DNA of 64,000 bases from Microvelia longipes (lineage: Eukaryota; Arthropoda; Insecta; Hemiptera; Veliidae), in the NCBI GenBank assembly GCA_018340805.1, contig JACMZG010001914.1:11632772-11696771 (forward strand), in the 5' to 3' direction. The position numbers and the translations under genes were made by a program. Shown here one piece after another: positions 11,951 through 23,250 of the stretch (position 1 is its first letter; every line of letters starts with the position of its first letter). The notes beneath the pieces are model-generated. The model did not search any database and was not told the origin of the DNA. It worked only from the letters and a program-made list of their open reading frames with translations.

Positions 11951-12100
11951 TTAAGCAGCATTGAGCGTGGTCAGTGCTGTATGGGTAATTGTTGAGAATT
12001 AAACTGATGTATTTACCATCTGTGGGCGAGTAAAGCAAGTCCATAGTAGGGAGTATGGGCGTAGAGGGAAATTTCCAAGGTACTACGTACCTATTTTTTT
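11951..12100 (+). repeat. Repeat copy with 5S rRNA-like segment
   Basis: 11951-12000 reads TTAAGCAGCATTGAGCGTGG then TCAGTGCTGTATGGG, recognisable as the 3' half of 5S rRNA. It is followed by the family body (GCGAGTAAAGCAAGTCC) and the tail AAGGTACTACGTACC. Degenerate, not a 5S gene. Confidence 0.7.
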
Positions 12101-12109
12101 TTTTATGTC

Positions 12110-13130
12110 AACATAATTACAATAAATGCAATATTAAAATAAACGCTACTTAATTAATTAATTTTTTTAACACTTAAACCCATAGGGTCATTCTCAGAGC
12201 CAATCTACTGCTGATGATAGAAGGCATTAATACATCTACCCTCACCTCCACCTGTGACTAGTTCACTGTTTGTCCAGTTACTTTCTATAGTTCTGACTAG
12301 GTTCCAAGTTGCCCAATCAGAGATACGAACAGACAAGTCCTAGAGGTGAGTTTTACCAATCTCACCACTCCCCCTAGTCTCACCTGATACTCATTTGAAT
12401 CACTGTCCTGCTTGTACCACCAGATAGAGAAAGACACTTCTAGAAACTCCTAAGCTAGAGTGGAGCTTAAATCCCATCTATGGCTTTGACTTAACTGCCA
12501 AATTTCCACTTAACAATAGGAGATGAGGCACTGCATTCCCAGTTACTTATAATAGTTATTTATGCACCAAGGGAGTAAAGAATGCTGTAATTTCCTTGAG
12601 CTCCCAAAGTATTTAACTGCCGAGGGATTTATTTCTTAACTCTCAGGCAAAGCTGAGGGAGGTAATTGCAAGGGGAAAATAGCATTTTACTCCCACGGTG
12701 CATGATTTTATCTCCAGATGCTGATTTTATTTAATTAGGTTTTGTTGTATTTTTTGGGTCGGACCCCCTTATAAATTTTGGGGGGTACTGCCCCCCAAAA
12801 AAATAAAAAAACATTTTTATTGCCCCAAACAACTTCTTTTGAACCAATAAATTTTTTTTTGGTTGGGTCCCCCTTATAAATTTTGGAAGTGCCACCCACG
12901 GGAAAATTAAAAAAAATTGTTCGGTCACCTGTATAAATTTAGAGAATACCACTCCCCTAAAAATTGATATAATTGGCTCTAATAACCAAATATTAGGAAA
13001 CACTTTTTATTTCCAAGGGAGAAAAAGTTACTTTTTACTCCCTAGGGAGTGAAAAGCTCTTCTTTACTCCCTAAAAACTAGCCAATAATCTTTACATTAT
13101 ACACTGTCTGGAGATAAACACTATTTATTC
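12110..13130. repeat. Relatively GC-rich block with hairpin and GGGGGG-type repeats
   Basis: 12180-12480 is less AT-rich than its surroundings and rich in CT steps. 12561-12705 forms a hairpin (GCACCAAGGGAGTAAA against its complement). 12755-12900 has two degenerate copies of GGACCCCCTTATAAATTTTG / GGTCCCCCTTATAAATTTTG, similar to GGCCCCCC-containing sequence at 22680-22730. Probably a decayed mobile element of unknown class. Confidence 0.4.
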
Positions 13131-13550
13131 AACATATAAGAGTAGTAGTATTTTTACAACCATTAAAATTCTAATATGTTTAACAGGTTAGCACTGCTAA
13201 ATCTAAATGATTAAGCACCCTGCATTAGGATAGAAAGGGCACAAATAAATAGCAATTGTATTAAATGCTTATTTATTATCCATAAGATCCAGGTAACAAA
13301 ACTATGACTAACTTAAAACAAACCTACTTAAAACAACAAATAATATAAAAATTGTACTAATCATCAAAGCAAAAGAAGTCTATATTAGAGGTGGTAATAA
13401 AGAAGCAACCCAGAGTTAAAATTACAATCAATAACTCATATTAGCACTATTTAGACTTTTACTATTTATACTTACACAGTATAAAAAAAGGTTAAGTAAA
13501 GTATAAGTTTTTTATGTAGAAAAAAATATTGTTTGCAAAAAGATTCGAAA
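13131..13550. other. Intergenic AT-rich DNA
   Basis: No gene or clear repeat seen. Confidence 0.4.
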
Positions 13551-13552
13551 CC

Positions 13553-14240
13553 AGGATTTTACCTAAATTATCCGTTCCAGGTGTTTTTAAGAGCTCCAAA
13601 GCGGTTTTTACAAAATTGTCTGTATGCGCGTGTCACTACTTATAATACAACATTGTATTATTCTATGGTGTGTGTCCTTTATCTTATCTCCCAGTGTATT
13701 TATGCTAGAGAGTTGAAACTTGGTACAAAAATCAATCTTTAGGTCTAGTTGTCTTATCTGGGAAACATATTTTTTTAAATATCATTAACTTGCAACAGAG
13801 ACTCATCAAAATTTTTTAACATAAAATTCATTAACATTTGTTGATTAGTTTGCAATTGGCACACATGCAGTCATACTTCAGACCAAAATATGTGCCAAGT
13901 TTTATCTATAGTTAAAATTTTTTCAAATGGTATTGGTTTTTTTTAAATTGAAAAAATAATCTGAGTAAAATTTTGATACTTTAGGTAATAAATAAGAAGT
14001 CAAAGTTTTGATTCAATACATCAGGTATGTCTACGGTTTTTTGCATCATAATAGCTAAGCAGCATTGAGTGAGGTCAGTCCCTGAAAGTTATGACGAATA
14101 TAGTTACTGTCTGAAGACAAGGGAAGCAAGCCCGGAGACATGCTGCAGTACATTTAGTGATATTTATATTCTGAGTTTAGCCAATCTGATGTGATGAAGA
14201 AAAGTTCCAAGGTACCCTGTAACCTATTTTCTTTATTTTC
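13553..14240 (+). repeat. Composite repeat: 0.5 kb body plus 5S rRNA-like segment
   Basis: The fullest copy of the family in the window. The body (CTCCCAGTGTATTTATGCTA, GAGAGTTGAAACTTGGTACA) recurs at 35.9-36.4 kb and partly at 29.3, 31.8 and 41.1 kb. From 14052 the 5S-like part begins (CTAAGCAGCATTGAG). The end carries AAGTTCCAAGGTACCCTGTA. 13975-14235 is almost duplicated at 17990-18260. Confidence 0.75.
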
Positions 14241-15646
14241 CTGATAAAATGCTTAAATGTGTTGAAAAAATAAATATTAATCTGCAGTAAAAATATTTGA
14301 TTTAAACTTAAATAGTCGAAATAAGCATTTAAAGTAGTGGGGTAGAAAACATGATTCTCCACCAAAAGTCAAAGAGACTTAACTAATAGAGGGAGGATTA
14401 TCGTGATCTAGTACCAAAATGCTAGTCTAACCAGCGATCGTATGATTTATGCACCAATAAAGGGGATTGGGAGGTATAGAGCCTACTCTATTGCACTTGA
14501 AGGATTTTCTGTTACAGTACCTAATGTAAATAGTCACAATACCACACCCTTTTACAACCTGAGTCCTTTAGATCAAGTCTTAGGTTTTAAATAGAATTTT
14601 CATTGATGACAATTTGAGCTCCTCTACTTAAAAACTGTCAAATAAACTATCAAACATTTTCGTGTTTGAGTCAGTTCTCTGTGTGTTACAAGACTTTTAT
14701 TTAGATTAATAATTTTTTTGAGTTCTTGTTATTCTATATTATTTCTTTAGTTTGAATTAGGTTGCTCTTATGACTCTTACAGTACATGCGGAATAAATCA
14801 CACCAAGCACTTGGGGATATATTTGAATATACTTTTTTATTAATAAATGACATCTTCTGAAATATAATTTTAGGATTTGTTAAGGTTAAGCAAACTGTGG
14901 ACATACTCTTTTATAAGACAATAAATAAAATAATACAAGAATTAAAAATTAGAAGAGTATGCATTTAAATAAGAAAATTAAGTATGACATTCAAAGGTAT
15001 AGGAGTGCAATGGTTACACCAAATCATTTCTAGTCAAACGTTATAAATAATTAAATCAGGACAGTAATTATAATAATTGAAACACACCCTAAAACAAATT
15101 TACATTTATAAATATAAAAACACTTAAAACTTTTTTTTTTTAAAAAAAGTATGTTTGGATTGTAGTGAATTAGAATAACAAGTGAACCGACTCCCTTAAA
15201 AAGCGAAAATAGAAAAGTTGATTTTTAAAAAAATAATTGAGTATTCTAAATATTTTATTAAAAATGACTGCTACTTTGTAATTGACAGAAGAATATCAAA
15301 CAATCCCTCCGTGTTGTTTTATTTGCGCCTCAATTTTTTTTATTATAGTTTTGTATGAATTTCTGTCACACAATGTAACCTTGATCAATGACAGGCAACA
15401 TGACATTAAGCATAACCTCTTCTATAATTACAATAATCGTTAAAAATAGCCCTAGCCGCCAAACATTTCTTCTTCGGGCATTTCCAGTCATATCGAAGGC
15501 CTGAAATAAGTAAGTAAAGTCACTTGTTAATTCTATTCCACTATAGTTTGAATCAATTTTTGATCATACTTTAATATTTCAAGGTTTAGATAACTTCATT
15601 TAGAAAGTGATATTAATAACAATAAAAAGAAGAAGCTAATTTAATA
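14241..15646. other. AT-rich DNA downstream of the minus-strand gene pair
   Basis: Mostly non-coding. 14377-14395 resembles a terminus of the inverted-repeat element at 41.55-42.0 kb (AATAGAGGGAGGA). On the minus strand 15440-15501 starts after a good acceptor (CTTATTTCAG) and could be an alternative 3' exon of the small membrane-protein gene. No other gene is supported. Confidence 0.4.
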
Positions 15647-15647
15647 A

Positions 15648-15653
15648 TTTATT
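15648..15653 (-). terminator. Candidate poly(A) signal for the small membrane-protein ORF
   Basis: AATAAA on the minus strand about 190 nt after the stop codon of the 64-residue ORF. In so AT-rich a region this could be chance. Confidence 0.35.
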
Positions 15654-15841
15654 AAAAAAATTCATAATAAATAAAAATATAAGAAGGTTATTAATTCAGA
15701 AGTTAAAACGTTGAAACAATCATTAAGTTTGTATTCCTGTAGCCTTAATATTTAAAACATAAATTGGATTGTGACCAGAATTAAAATTGAGTGTTAAATT
15801 TAAACATACTTTTTTATTGGTTCATTCTTCTCTCTCACATT

Positions 15842-16036
15842 TTACCACTCAACAGGTTTTATAGTGATAAATCTAGACATAATAAAAGCTAAAAGTATTG
15901 TACCGAGGACGAAAATGATGACAAAATTATAAAATGATTCTTCATCAAAGACATCGGTAAATTTTGGTATTTTATTATAAATCATATCGATGACTTGGTT
16001 GCCATAGCCTTCTTTTGCACTTAGATATTTAGTCAT
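15842..16036 (-). CDS. Small single-pass membrane protein, 64 residues, unnamed
   Basis: A single uninterrupted ORF with a good insect start context (CAAAATGAC). The sequence is charged and amphipathic for about 35 residues (MTKYLSAKEGYGNQV...), then has one hydrophobic helix, about residues 37-56 (NFVIIFVLGTILLAFIMSRF), and a short basic tail ending KPVEW. This is the layout of small integral membrane (SMIM-type) proteins, but I do not recognise a family and give no function. The ATG is only 41 nt downstream of the MRPL53 stop on the same strand, so it may be the second ORF of one mRNA; alternatively TCTCTAG just upstream could be a splice acceptor for its own transcript. A donor G|GTAAAA overlapping the stop would allow splicing to the 15501-15440 segment and a slightly different C-terminus. 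Confidence 0.72.
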   Translation of the reverse strand: MTKYLSAKEGYGNQVIDMIYNKIPKFTDVFDEESFYNFVIIFVLGTILLAFIMSRFITIKPVEW

Positions 16037-16077
16037 TTTGAATTATTTGGACTAGAGATTTTAAGTTGACTAGATAT

Positions 16078-19000
16078 TTATTTCTTCTTTCCGACTTTTT
16101 TAGATGCCTTGGTTGCTTTGGTGGCTGGAGCGCTGGTCGTTGGATCTTCTTTAGGCACTAGTGAAGTGATGTGCTTGTTTACCATTTGTAACATTTCAAG
16201 TGCATTGAGGTTTGCACTTTTAAACTCAATGTCGTCTCCATTGGCTGAAATCAAATTAATATAATTTCTTAATTATATAAATTTATATAATTAAAGAAGA
16301 AACAAATAACTCCACACAAATAATACTACATTATCAGTGTACTATGTGATCCTGAAACTGAGTTTTTCTATAACCAGACAGTGATGATGGCCTCCTGGGT
16401 GAAACGGTTTTTTATTTATACTTGACTATAACACGAGCATTGGTTAAGCTTGCTATTAAGTTTTATTGAGTTTGAACACAACATATTTGAAGGATGAGAT
16501 CATTCTGAGTTGGGATGAGATCATCCTGAGTTGGGACAATCTCAGGGTCGAGATAACATCGGCAGATGTTTTTAATTAACATGTTCTTTTAACCTTGAAA
16601 GCCTGTAAATGAATGCGTTGTTATGTCAGTGTGAATGAGTGTGAGTGAAACCGTGAATTTAACATGTCTAAATAGATATGCTTCTATGAGATAACATCGG
16701 CAGATGTTTTTAATTAACATGTTCTTTTAACCTTGAAACCTGTAAATGAATACGTGGTTTGTCAGTGTGAATGAGTGTGAGTGAAACCCGTGAATTAACA
16801 TGTCCAATTAGATTATGTTTCAATGAGCACACGTGCCGATATGATTGGTCTTCTGGAAGGGGTTACCACCCTTGGCTATTTAAGCTAGCTCTGGAGACCA
16901 ATCGAGATGAGTAACAGTAAAGGGTAATCGAGGAGAGTTGTCAAGCAGTGATAGAGAAGTGATAGGAGAGTCATGAGTAGTAACAGAGCAGTAAAATCAG
17001 TCGAGAAGTGATAGTAGAGTCATAGAGAGTTGTCAAGAAGTGATAGAAGAGTTATTAGAGTAGTAACAATACAGTAATCAGATAGTCATTTAATAGTAAG
17101 GTTTCAGTAACCAATTAGTATCAGCTTGAAAAATCGAGTAAGAGATAAGATGCTCCTCACCTTTATCGTCGCAGCGACCTGTAAGTAATTCTTTGTCTTA
17201 TGGTGGAGTTTACCGTTTGTATGTGCATAGTAATATTGAGTAACTGGGAAAACTGACTGATCTTACCTAGACCTGTTAAGCAAACCTACTATTACACTAA
17301 TTATATTAATACAACGTATAAATACGTATGTCAACTTAGTTTTATAAATAAACGTATTAACTCTGAATGCTACTTATGTTTTCTGATTAACACCCTGATA
17401 TCTTTCAGACTTAATTAGGCCAGGATTCCTAGTCAAAGGAATCCCCTTTTTCTGTGGGGTTCCGGACTGGCCATCCGGTGTGAGTTCACCCAAAGCCCCA
17501 CGGTTAAATTGACATAATACTATTTGTGCCATGTAACAGAAATTATTGTACTATTTGTATATTTTTAGAGACTTTTTTCTTCATTTTATCTAATTACTCC
17601 ACTTACGATTAAAACAGGAACTATTTGGTACCAATCAAAGTAAGCTTGTTGCCAACAAATAAATCTAAAGTGGACTTAATTTTTAAACATGAATTTTGAC
17701 TTTATGAAAAAATGCTAATATATCAAATCCACAATAAAGATAATAGTAAATTTAATTTTAAAATTAAAAATGCATTTTTTGCATTTTGCACACAATAAAT
17801 TAGTTTTTTTTTTTCATAATACAGTCAATTAGAATGTATATTTTTAAATCAGGTATAGCATAGCATTTTGCTTTTATATTTCCTAGGTATTTGCAATTAT
17901 ATTGTGTCATTTATTCATAATTTGCAAAACTCAGCAGTATTCTATGATATATACATGACATGTTTTTAAAATGAATAATTGAGTTAAATTTTGGTACTTT
18001 AGGTAATAAATAAGAAGTCAAAGTTTTGATTCAATACATCAGGTATGTCTACGGTTTTTCACATCATAAGCAAAATTGAGTGAGGTCAGTCCCTGAAAGT
18101 TATGACGAATGTTTTACTGTCTGAAGACAAATGAAGCAAGTGCGGAGATATGCAGTAAATTTAGTGATATTTTATATTCTGAGGACAAGGGAAGCAAGTC
18201 TGAAGTAGTTTAACGAATCTTATGTGATGAAAAAAAGTTCCAAGGTACCCTATAACCAATTTTCTTTATTTTCTTAGTTAAGCTTAAAAGAGGGACTCAC
18301 CTAAATTAAAACTCACAGAGGGGTCACTCCGATCACATAAAACTTCAGTTTTAATCTTCACTAATGCGTTGGTTTGAAGCACTTTGTTGCTTGTTAAATG
18401 GTACAGAAATAATCTGAAAACAAGAAGTACGCCTGACTAAAAATTTGAAAATTTTACTCAATAAATGAGATGTTGTACACATAGCCTGAACAGATCCAGA
18501 AATTAAATAATATTGTGTATCGCACGGCTAAAATCAGTTAACAGCGTGGGAAAATAATACCAGGGAGCCAATGAAGTTATTCCTGGATGTTAAACCACAC
18601 CCATCATTTCAAATTGGACCAACTTCATTGGTTCTTTAACACTATTTTCCCACGCTGTCAAGTGATTTTAGCCATGTGTTAAACTATAGTACTAGATAAT
18701 TTCTGACAATTTGATTAGTTTAATTTCCTGACTCAGGAAAGTTATCTCATACCTGAGGCAAAAATACAAAGTATTTTGTTAAGGCAAATAATAATAATCT
18801 CACACCTTATCAGGGATAACCCCAGTGGGAACAATATCAGGGTGGTAATGGCAACCATTATCCTCAAAGTAAAATCTAAAATTGACAATATTTTATTAGA
18901 AAGAATTTAATATAAATTGATAGCATAACCTAGGATGTGAAGCCCAGACTTCTGTAGTGTAACAGGCCATAATAAATACTGATGAAGTCGACAACAAAGA

Positions 19001-21762
19001 TGGGCTCTGATAGAGAAAGTATCAAATAAAAAAATCCTAGAAAGCTCCATCAATGTACTGAGTATAGGAACTAGTCACTTAAGTCATCTTGTGTTAGATT
19101 TAAACCAATCATAAAATAGTATCATTTCAATCCCTCTGTCAAAAGATGTAGTAAAGGAGTTGAAACCACAATATAATAGACGACAAGCTTTCAGCAGGTA
19201 TTCTTTTAAAAAAATTTCTATTTTAATCCTTGAGTAAATAAATCACTTTTTTCACTCTCTCAATCAGTTCTAACCCTAGCCCACTGGAAAAAAAATAAAT
19301 CTCCGCCTCTGGTCAATAGTTTTACAAATACTCTAGAACTCAGTACTAATATTAGTATCAACTTATGTTCTTATTGTATTATCGAGTATAAAGTTCTTTT
19401 GCAGGATATTAATATTAAAATCATGGAGGATTTCTCAAAATATCCTCTAAACATAAGGAATAGTTTATTTTAAGACTCAGTCTATAAGTATTAGCCAAAT
19501 GCTCAGTATATTTTTACTAATGGGTCCAAACTGGTTGTGCTGTGTATGATTTTTCTCAAAAGAAAAGTCGCTGAATTAAGTTAAATCTGTTACATTCAAG
19601 TTACTCTGCCAAGCAAATAATAGAAGCCTTAAAACATCTACTATATTCAAAGTGTAACACTCATAACACACTATTCGTTATATTTACCAATCACACAAGT
19701 ACACTAGATGCAATAATTAATAAAAATATTTTCACATTAAGCAACCATTATACATGTAATATTTTAAAACTCGGTAATAATTATTATTTATTTAAAGAAA
19801 GTAAAAAGATATCATTCGCATGGTTGAAAGGTCATGCAGGCATTAAGCCAAATGAAACGGTAGACCAACTAGCAAAGGAGAGTTGTTCTGATGTTGAATC
19901 AGCAATTCTATGTGGCTCTGGTTACAAAGTATGCAAGATTTTAATGGACCTTTAAAAATGTTTGCTAGGCAAAGATGGGTATTATGGTATAACAGTACAT
20001 CCAGTGGAACGTTTTATAAAAATATCCACATCCAAGTTGGAAAAGATCCAAAATTTTATAAGAATAATTTAAGAAGAAGCAGGACAGTGTCAATAAACCA
20101 GATAAGAGCTAACATGGGTATATGTAGTAATTACCTGTATAAAGTAAAAAAAATGATTGTCCTATGTGCCCTTTTTGCAATGAGATCATATAACATATAA
20201 TAATGAGAACATATAATAATGAATTGTTCTAAGTATAAAGATAATAGAAACATAATGTTCTAAAGGTTATATAACAATTGTTTTTCCTCAAATAACTTTT
20301 AAAATATTATTTTTCAAACTTTATTACTATGCAAAGAAATTATAATTAAATAAAAATATTGTTTGCTACCCACAAGTTTTTGGCCCCTTAATACTTCACT
20401 ATAACTCGCAAGGGATACATTATGATGTCATCCGACTCACTCAACTAATAAAATAAGATGCAAGGACCAAAGTGTAACCTATGGGATACAATCACACTGA
20501 GTGTACTTACAAATTTATCCGTCATTTAAAATACCTATTCTAAACATGACGAGCCTGCAGCCATATTTTTTTAAATATCAAACTTTCATGAATGTGATTT
20601 TATCAAAACTAGCATACGTTTTTAATGGGGTATGGTTCACTTATGATAGTGTAGAGAAACCAATGAGGTGGATCCAAGATGAAATTGCAGGTGGGTAAAG
20701 TGATGTAGAAATTCATACAGTTTGGGTCGGGGCGGGGGGACACAGTGGTCTAACTCCCTGGTTTTAGGTGGTTCCGAAAAAAACAGGGATTAGTTGCATC
20801 AACTACCGCACCGAGCGCTAGTTTTCACCTTGTGCCCTTATCACTATTGTTATCAGTTTTAAATCGATACTTCTATTTATGTTTACAAAAATGTAAACAA
20901 GACAATTTTTAACTTATTCATTGACTTTTTTTCTTTTAGTAGCTTATAAGATAATTTTTTAGAAAATAGGATAACTTGTGTTACGAAAGGTGTGTTATAA
21001 TGAGACAACGAAGACGTAAATTAAATTTATAATTTCCCGGTTTGATGTTTACAAACATTTTTGATGTTTGTCTACAAATCTGGTTATCACGATATCAGGT
21101 CTACTTAAAATTAACGCGTTTATATTTTTATAAAAGCGTTTGAAAAAAATTATACCTTTAAAATAATTATACATTTTTAACATTGTTAAAGACCCTTTTA
21201 AATATTTTAATCTTGGAATTGAAGAAATAATTATTTATATGGGGTACAAGGTGAACCGACCTGCACTAGCGGAGAAAGGGTGAACTTAGGTAGGTCCATC
21301 TAAAGCAGCTTATTTTGGGGGAGTTAGACCACTGTGTCCCGCGCCCACCCTACTGTATGAATTTCTACATCACTTTACAGGTGGGGTTTAACATCCAGGA
21401 CTAATCTCATTGGCTCCCTTGCATTATTTTTCAACACTGTCGACTGATCATAACCATGTGTTATACTATAAATTTGTATCAATACAGTCGGATTAAAGAA
21501 TAAGAATATACTAGTAAAGTACTAAACCAAGTTCATGGGCAGATTAACGCCCAATAATATCACCAATCTAGCTTAAGAACTAATCCCTCCACCAAAGAAC
21601 CCAAATTACGACTTACCTAGTCTGTTCAGCCTTTTCGTGAAATGGGTCAAATTTAAAAACAATTTTCTTAACTGGTTTTAAATTGATTACTTTAACTTGC
21701 TTGCTTATTGCACTAAAGATACCTCCACTCCTAGTAAACGTTCCGGAGAAAGGTATTGACAT
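16078..21762 (-). CDS. MRPL53: Mitochondrial ribosomal protein L53 (mL53), complete, 3 exons
   Basis: Exons, in transcript order: 21762-21617, 18413-18301, 16244-16078 (stop TAA). Phases agree at both junctions (AG|A = Arg; G|CC = Ala), giving 141 residues. The N-terminus MSIPFSGTFTRSGG is plausible mitochondrial targeting sequence. NLKPVKKIVFKFDPF followed by EQTRLFLYHL matches the start of animal mL53. Further on come TNALVKIKTEVLCDRSDPSV, then NGDDIEFKSANLNALEML, the family's conserved end. The C-terminus is a Lys/Ala/Thr-rich tail (KKVGKKK), longer than in the human protein (112 residues). It is a large-subunit protein of the mitochondrial ribosome. Intron 1 (18414-21616) and intron 2 (16245-18300) are filled with repeats. 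The gene is divergent from AGO1 with about 1.5 kb between start codons. Confidence 0.9.
16550..17512 (+). repeat. LTR-like repeat with internal tandem duplication (in MRPL53 intron 2)
   Basis: Contains a 138-bp direct repeat (copies from 16550 and 16688, both starting GAGATAACATCGGCAGATG), a TATA-like GGCTATTTAAGC near 16876, an A/G-rich region of AGTGATAGA repeats, an AATAAA at 17347 and an end ...AAATTGACA. This looks like a solo LTR (U3/R/U5), but I could not define matching target-site duplications. Boundaries are approximate. Confidence 0.45.
17985..18265 (+). repeat. Composite 5S-like repeat, partial copy
   Basis: Near-identical to 13975-14235, 4 kb away in the same orientation, including TTGAGTGAGGTCAGTCCCTG and the tail AAGTTCCAAGGTACCCTATA. 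Lies in MRPL53 intron 2 just before exon 2. Confidence 0.8.
18521..18682. mobile_element. MITE (about 160-bp family), intact copy
   Basis: Inverted ends: CACGGCTAAAATCAGTTAAC left, complement of GATTTTAGCCATGTG right. The interior carries GGGAAAATAATACCAGGGAG and its complement. Other copies: 20640-21472 (interrupted), 31640-31732 (half), 35730-35900, 36886-37056 and 41362-41552. Confidence 0.85.
18787..18885 (-). repeat. SINE fragment, antisense
   Basis: ATCAGGGATAACCCCAGTGG and TGGTAATGGCAACCATTA are the reverse complement of the SINE at 31.5 kb (GGTTGCCACTACAACC, GAGTTATCCCTGATGAGG). The (AAT)n side matches the SINE's ATT tail. Confidence 0.7.
19500..20200 (+). pseudogene. Non-LTR retrotransposon C-terminal fragment (RNase H)
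   Basis: A decayed Jockey/I-type RNase H region. Near 19518 TNGSK is followed, after a frameshift, by TGCAVYDF, the first RNase H motif. At about 19815 FAWLKGHAGIKPNE then DQLAKE matches the final motif (W-x-GH-x-GI-x-GNE). 19910-20150 then encodes RRSRTVSINQIRANMG and a CPMCPFCNE-type knuckle after a further frameshift, the usual end of such ORFs. Frameshifted, so non-functional. Lies in MRPL53 intron 1, opposite strand to the gene. Confidence 0.8.
20640..21472. mobile_element. 160-bp-family MITE copy interrupted by a 682-bp element
   Basis: Left part about 20640-20695 (ACCAATGAGGTGG...) and right part 21386-21472 (GTTTAACATCCAGGACTAAT, CTCATTGGCTCCCTTGCATT) are the two halves of one MITE. 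Confidence 0.75.
20696..21377. mobile_element. 682-bp TIR element with 8-bp target duplication
   Basis: Terminal inverted repeats of at least 26 bp, perfect, beginning TAAAGTGATGTAGAAATTCA. It is flanked by CAGGTGGG on both sides (20688-20695 and 21378-21385). An 8-bp duplication is typical of hAT-type insertion, though the ends are not a standard hAT sequence. No transposase; non-autonomous. A second, 3'-truncated copy is at 30242-30862 in the opposite orientation. Confidence 0.88.
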
Positions 21763-22247
21763 TCTACAACTGAAATAATCTTAATTTAGAAGTTTAAAAA
21801 CTGGTCAAATTATCGACCTCAGGAGGAGAATCAAAATACCTAATTGAATAACATCAAATTCAGTAATCTTACTAAATAAAAAATTAATAAAATCAAACTA
21901 GTTTACAAAGATAAATACCGTGCACAGATGAACTGTTCAGCTGAAAAAGTTGAACAGCAAACAAAATCTATGAAACAAAATGCAGATGCCAAACTATTTT
22001 TGGAAATCCAGGTTTATGCTTTAATTCGAAACTTTAGTTGCGGGTTTAGCTTAAATTGATCAAAATTTGGCTTTTACTTTACCTCATTGAGAACAAATAG
22101 GAAATTAATATGTTTGTTTTATATTTTTGTGCTATACAATGTACAATAATTTATTTTATCTCTAGATAATATAAAAAAAATAATAAATCAAACTAGTTTA
22201 CAAAGATAATATTGTGCACAAATGAACTGTTCAGCACTAATAATAGA

Positions 22248-22862
22248 TCGGCTTCGCCTCGGGAGTTACATGTAATGATTTTTATAGTCATTCTATCACT
22301 ACATTAGTCATTCTATCATGATATATAGTCATTCTATCATGACTACATAGTCATTCTATCATGACTATATAGTCTTTAAGTATCATGTATATAGTCATTA
22401 AGTATCATGACAATATATTCATTAAATATCATGACTTTATAGTCATTAAGTATAATAACTATATAGTCAGTTATACTTCAAGTTAAGAAGCAGGGCAAAA
22501 ATATTACGTTTGCTCTCTTGGGTTGGGAGTAAAAAGTATTTTCTATCACCGGGGTTAGATTTATAGCCCCCAAATCTAATAAGAGAGTATTTTTTATAAA
22601 GCGGCATCTCTTAAATTTAAACTTCTATTGGCTTTGAATCCGTTTCTGGCTAAAATAAGTTTTTGGGCAAATATTTTTTTTATTTTTTGAGGTGGCCCCC
22701 CAAAAAGGGGGACCCGACCAAAAACAACTTTATTGGCTCAAAATATGTTTCAGGCAAAAAAGTAGTTTAAAGCCAAAGAAATAATATTAGTAGTTAAGTC
22801 TCTTTGTACAAAGCAATAAAGAAACTTGCTCGGCTTCGCCTCGGGAGTTATATGTAATGATT
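22248..22862. repeat. Array of short palindromic repeats flanked by CGGCTTCGCCTCGGG copies
   Basis: 22276-22480 is a tandem run of about 20-25-bp units such as ATAGTCATTCTATCATGACT, each partly self-complementary and decaying in sequence rightward (ATTAAGTATCATGAC). Blocks reading CGGCTTCGCCTCGGGAGTTA lie at 22248-22270 and 22831-22853 (one base different at the end). Confidence 0.7.
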
Positions 22863-23111
22863 TTCCTGGCATTTCGCCTTAGGAACCAACTAATTGCCCA
22901 GAGAAATAGTAACAACCCTTTACTCTCTTGATACATTAATAACTATTAAATTTTAATGGGCCTAAATGAATTTAAAATTTAATTAAACGTAAATAATTAA
23001 CCAATATGCTTGATATGGGCTTCATCAACTTAAATAAGAACACGTTTATGACGCAATTTTTTTATTGATTAATATTTTTTAGAAAGAGGTTGGTCAGATT
23101 GTATTTCTCTG

Positions 23112-23119
23112 TGACGTCA
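23112..23119. promoter_or_regulatory. CRE/ATF-type site TGACGTCA upstream of AGO1
   Basis: Perfect 8-bp palindrome 132 bp before the AGO1 start codon, in likely promoter or 5' UTR sequence. Functional use is inferred only from position. Confidence 0.35.
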
Positions 23120-23250
23120 TCGTTTTGTTCAGCCATGTTGATAAACTTTTTAATTTATCCGTAATTTATTTTAATTTTTATTTATTTATTTTAAATTTTG
23201 GTCCGTAAACGCTTTTAATTATTATTTAAGAAGCCAGTGTCTTTCCCACT

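Larger units (their letters stand above)
21763..23250. other. Divergent upstream region between MRPL53 and AGO1
   Basis: Probably holds both promoters. Contents: two direct copies of an about 50-bp segment (21895-21945, 22186-22236; CTAGTTTACAAAGATAA... TGAACTGTTCAGC), a tandem palindromic array (22276-22480), two copies of CGGCTTCGCCTCGGGAGTTA and a CRE-type TGACGTCA at 23112. No TATA box is convincing. Confidence 0.5.

Noticed and set aside
12731..13003. 90-codon minus-strand open frame
   Set aside because: Made of repeated KFIRG-type blocks from internal duplications of a decayed repeat; no conserved domain.
22276..22480. CRISPR-like array
   Set aside because: Units are contiguous and decay gradually with no unique spacers; eukaryotic context.
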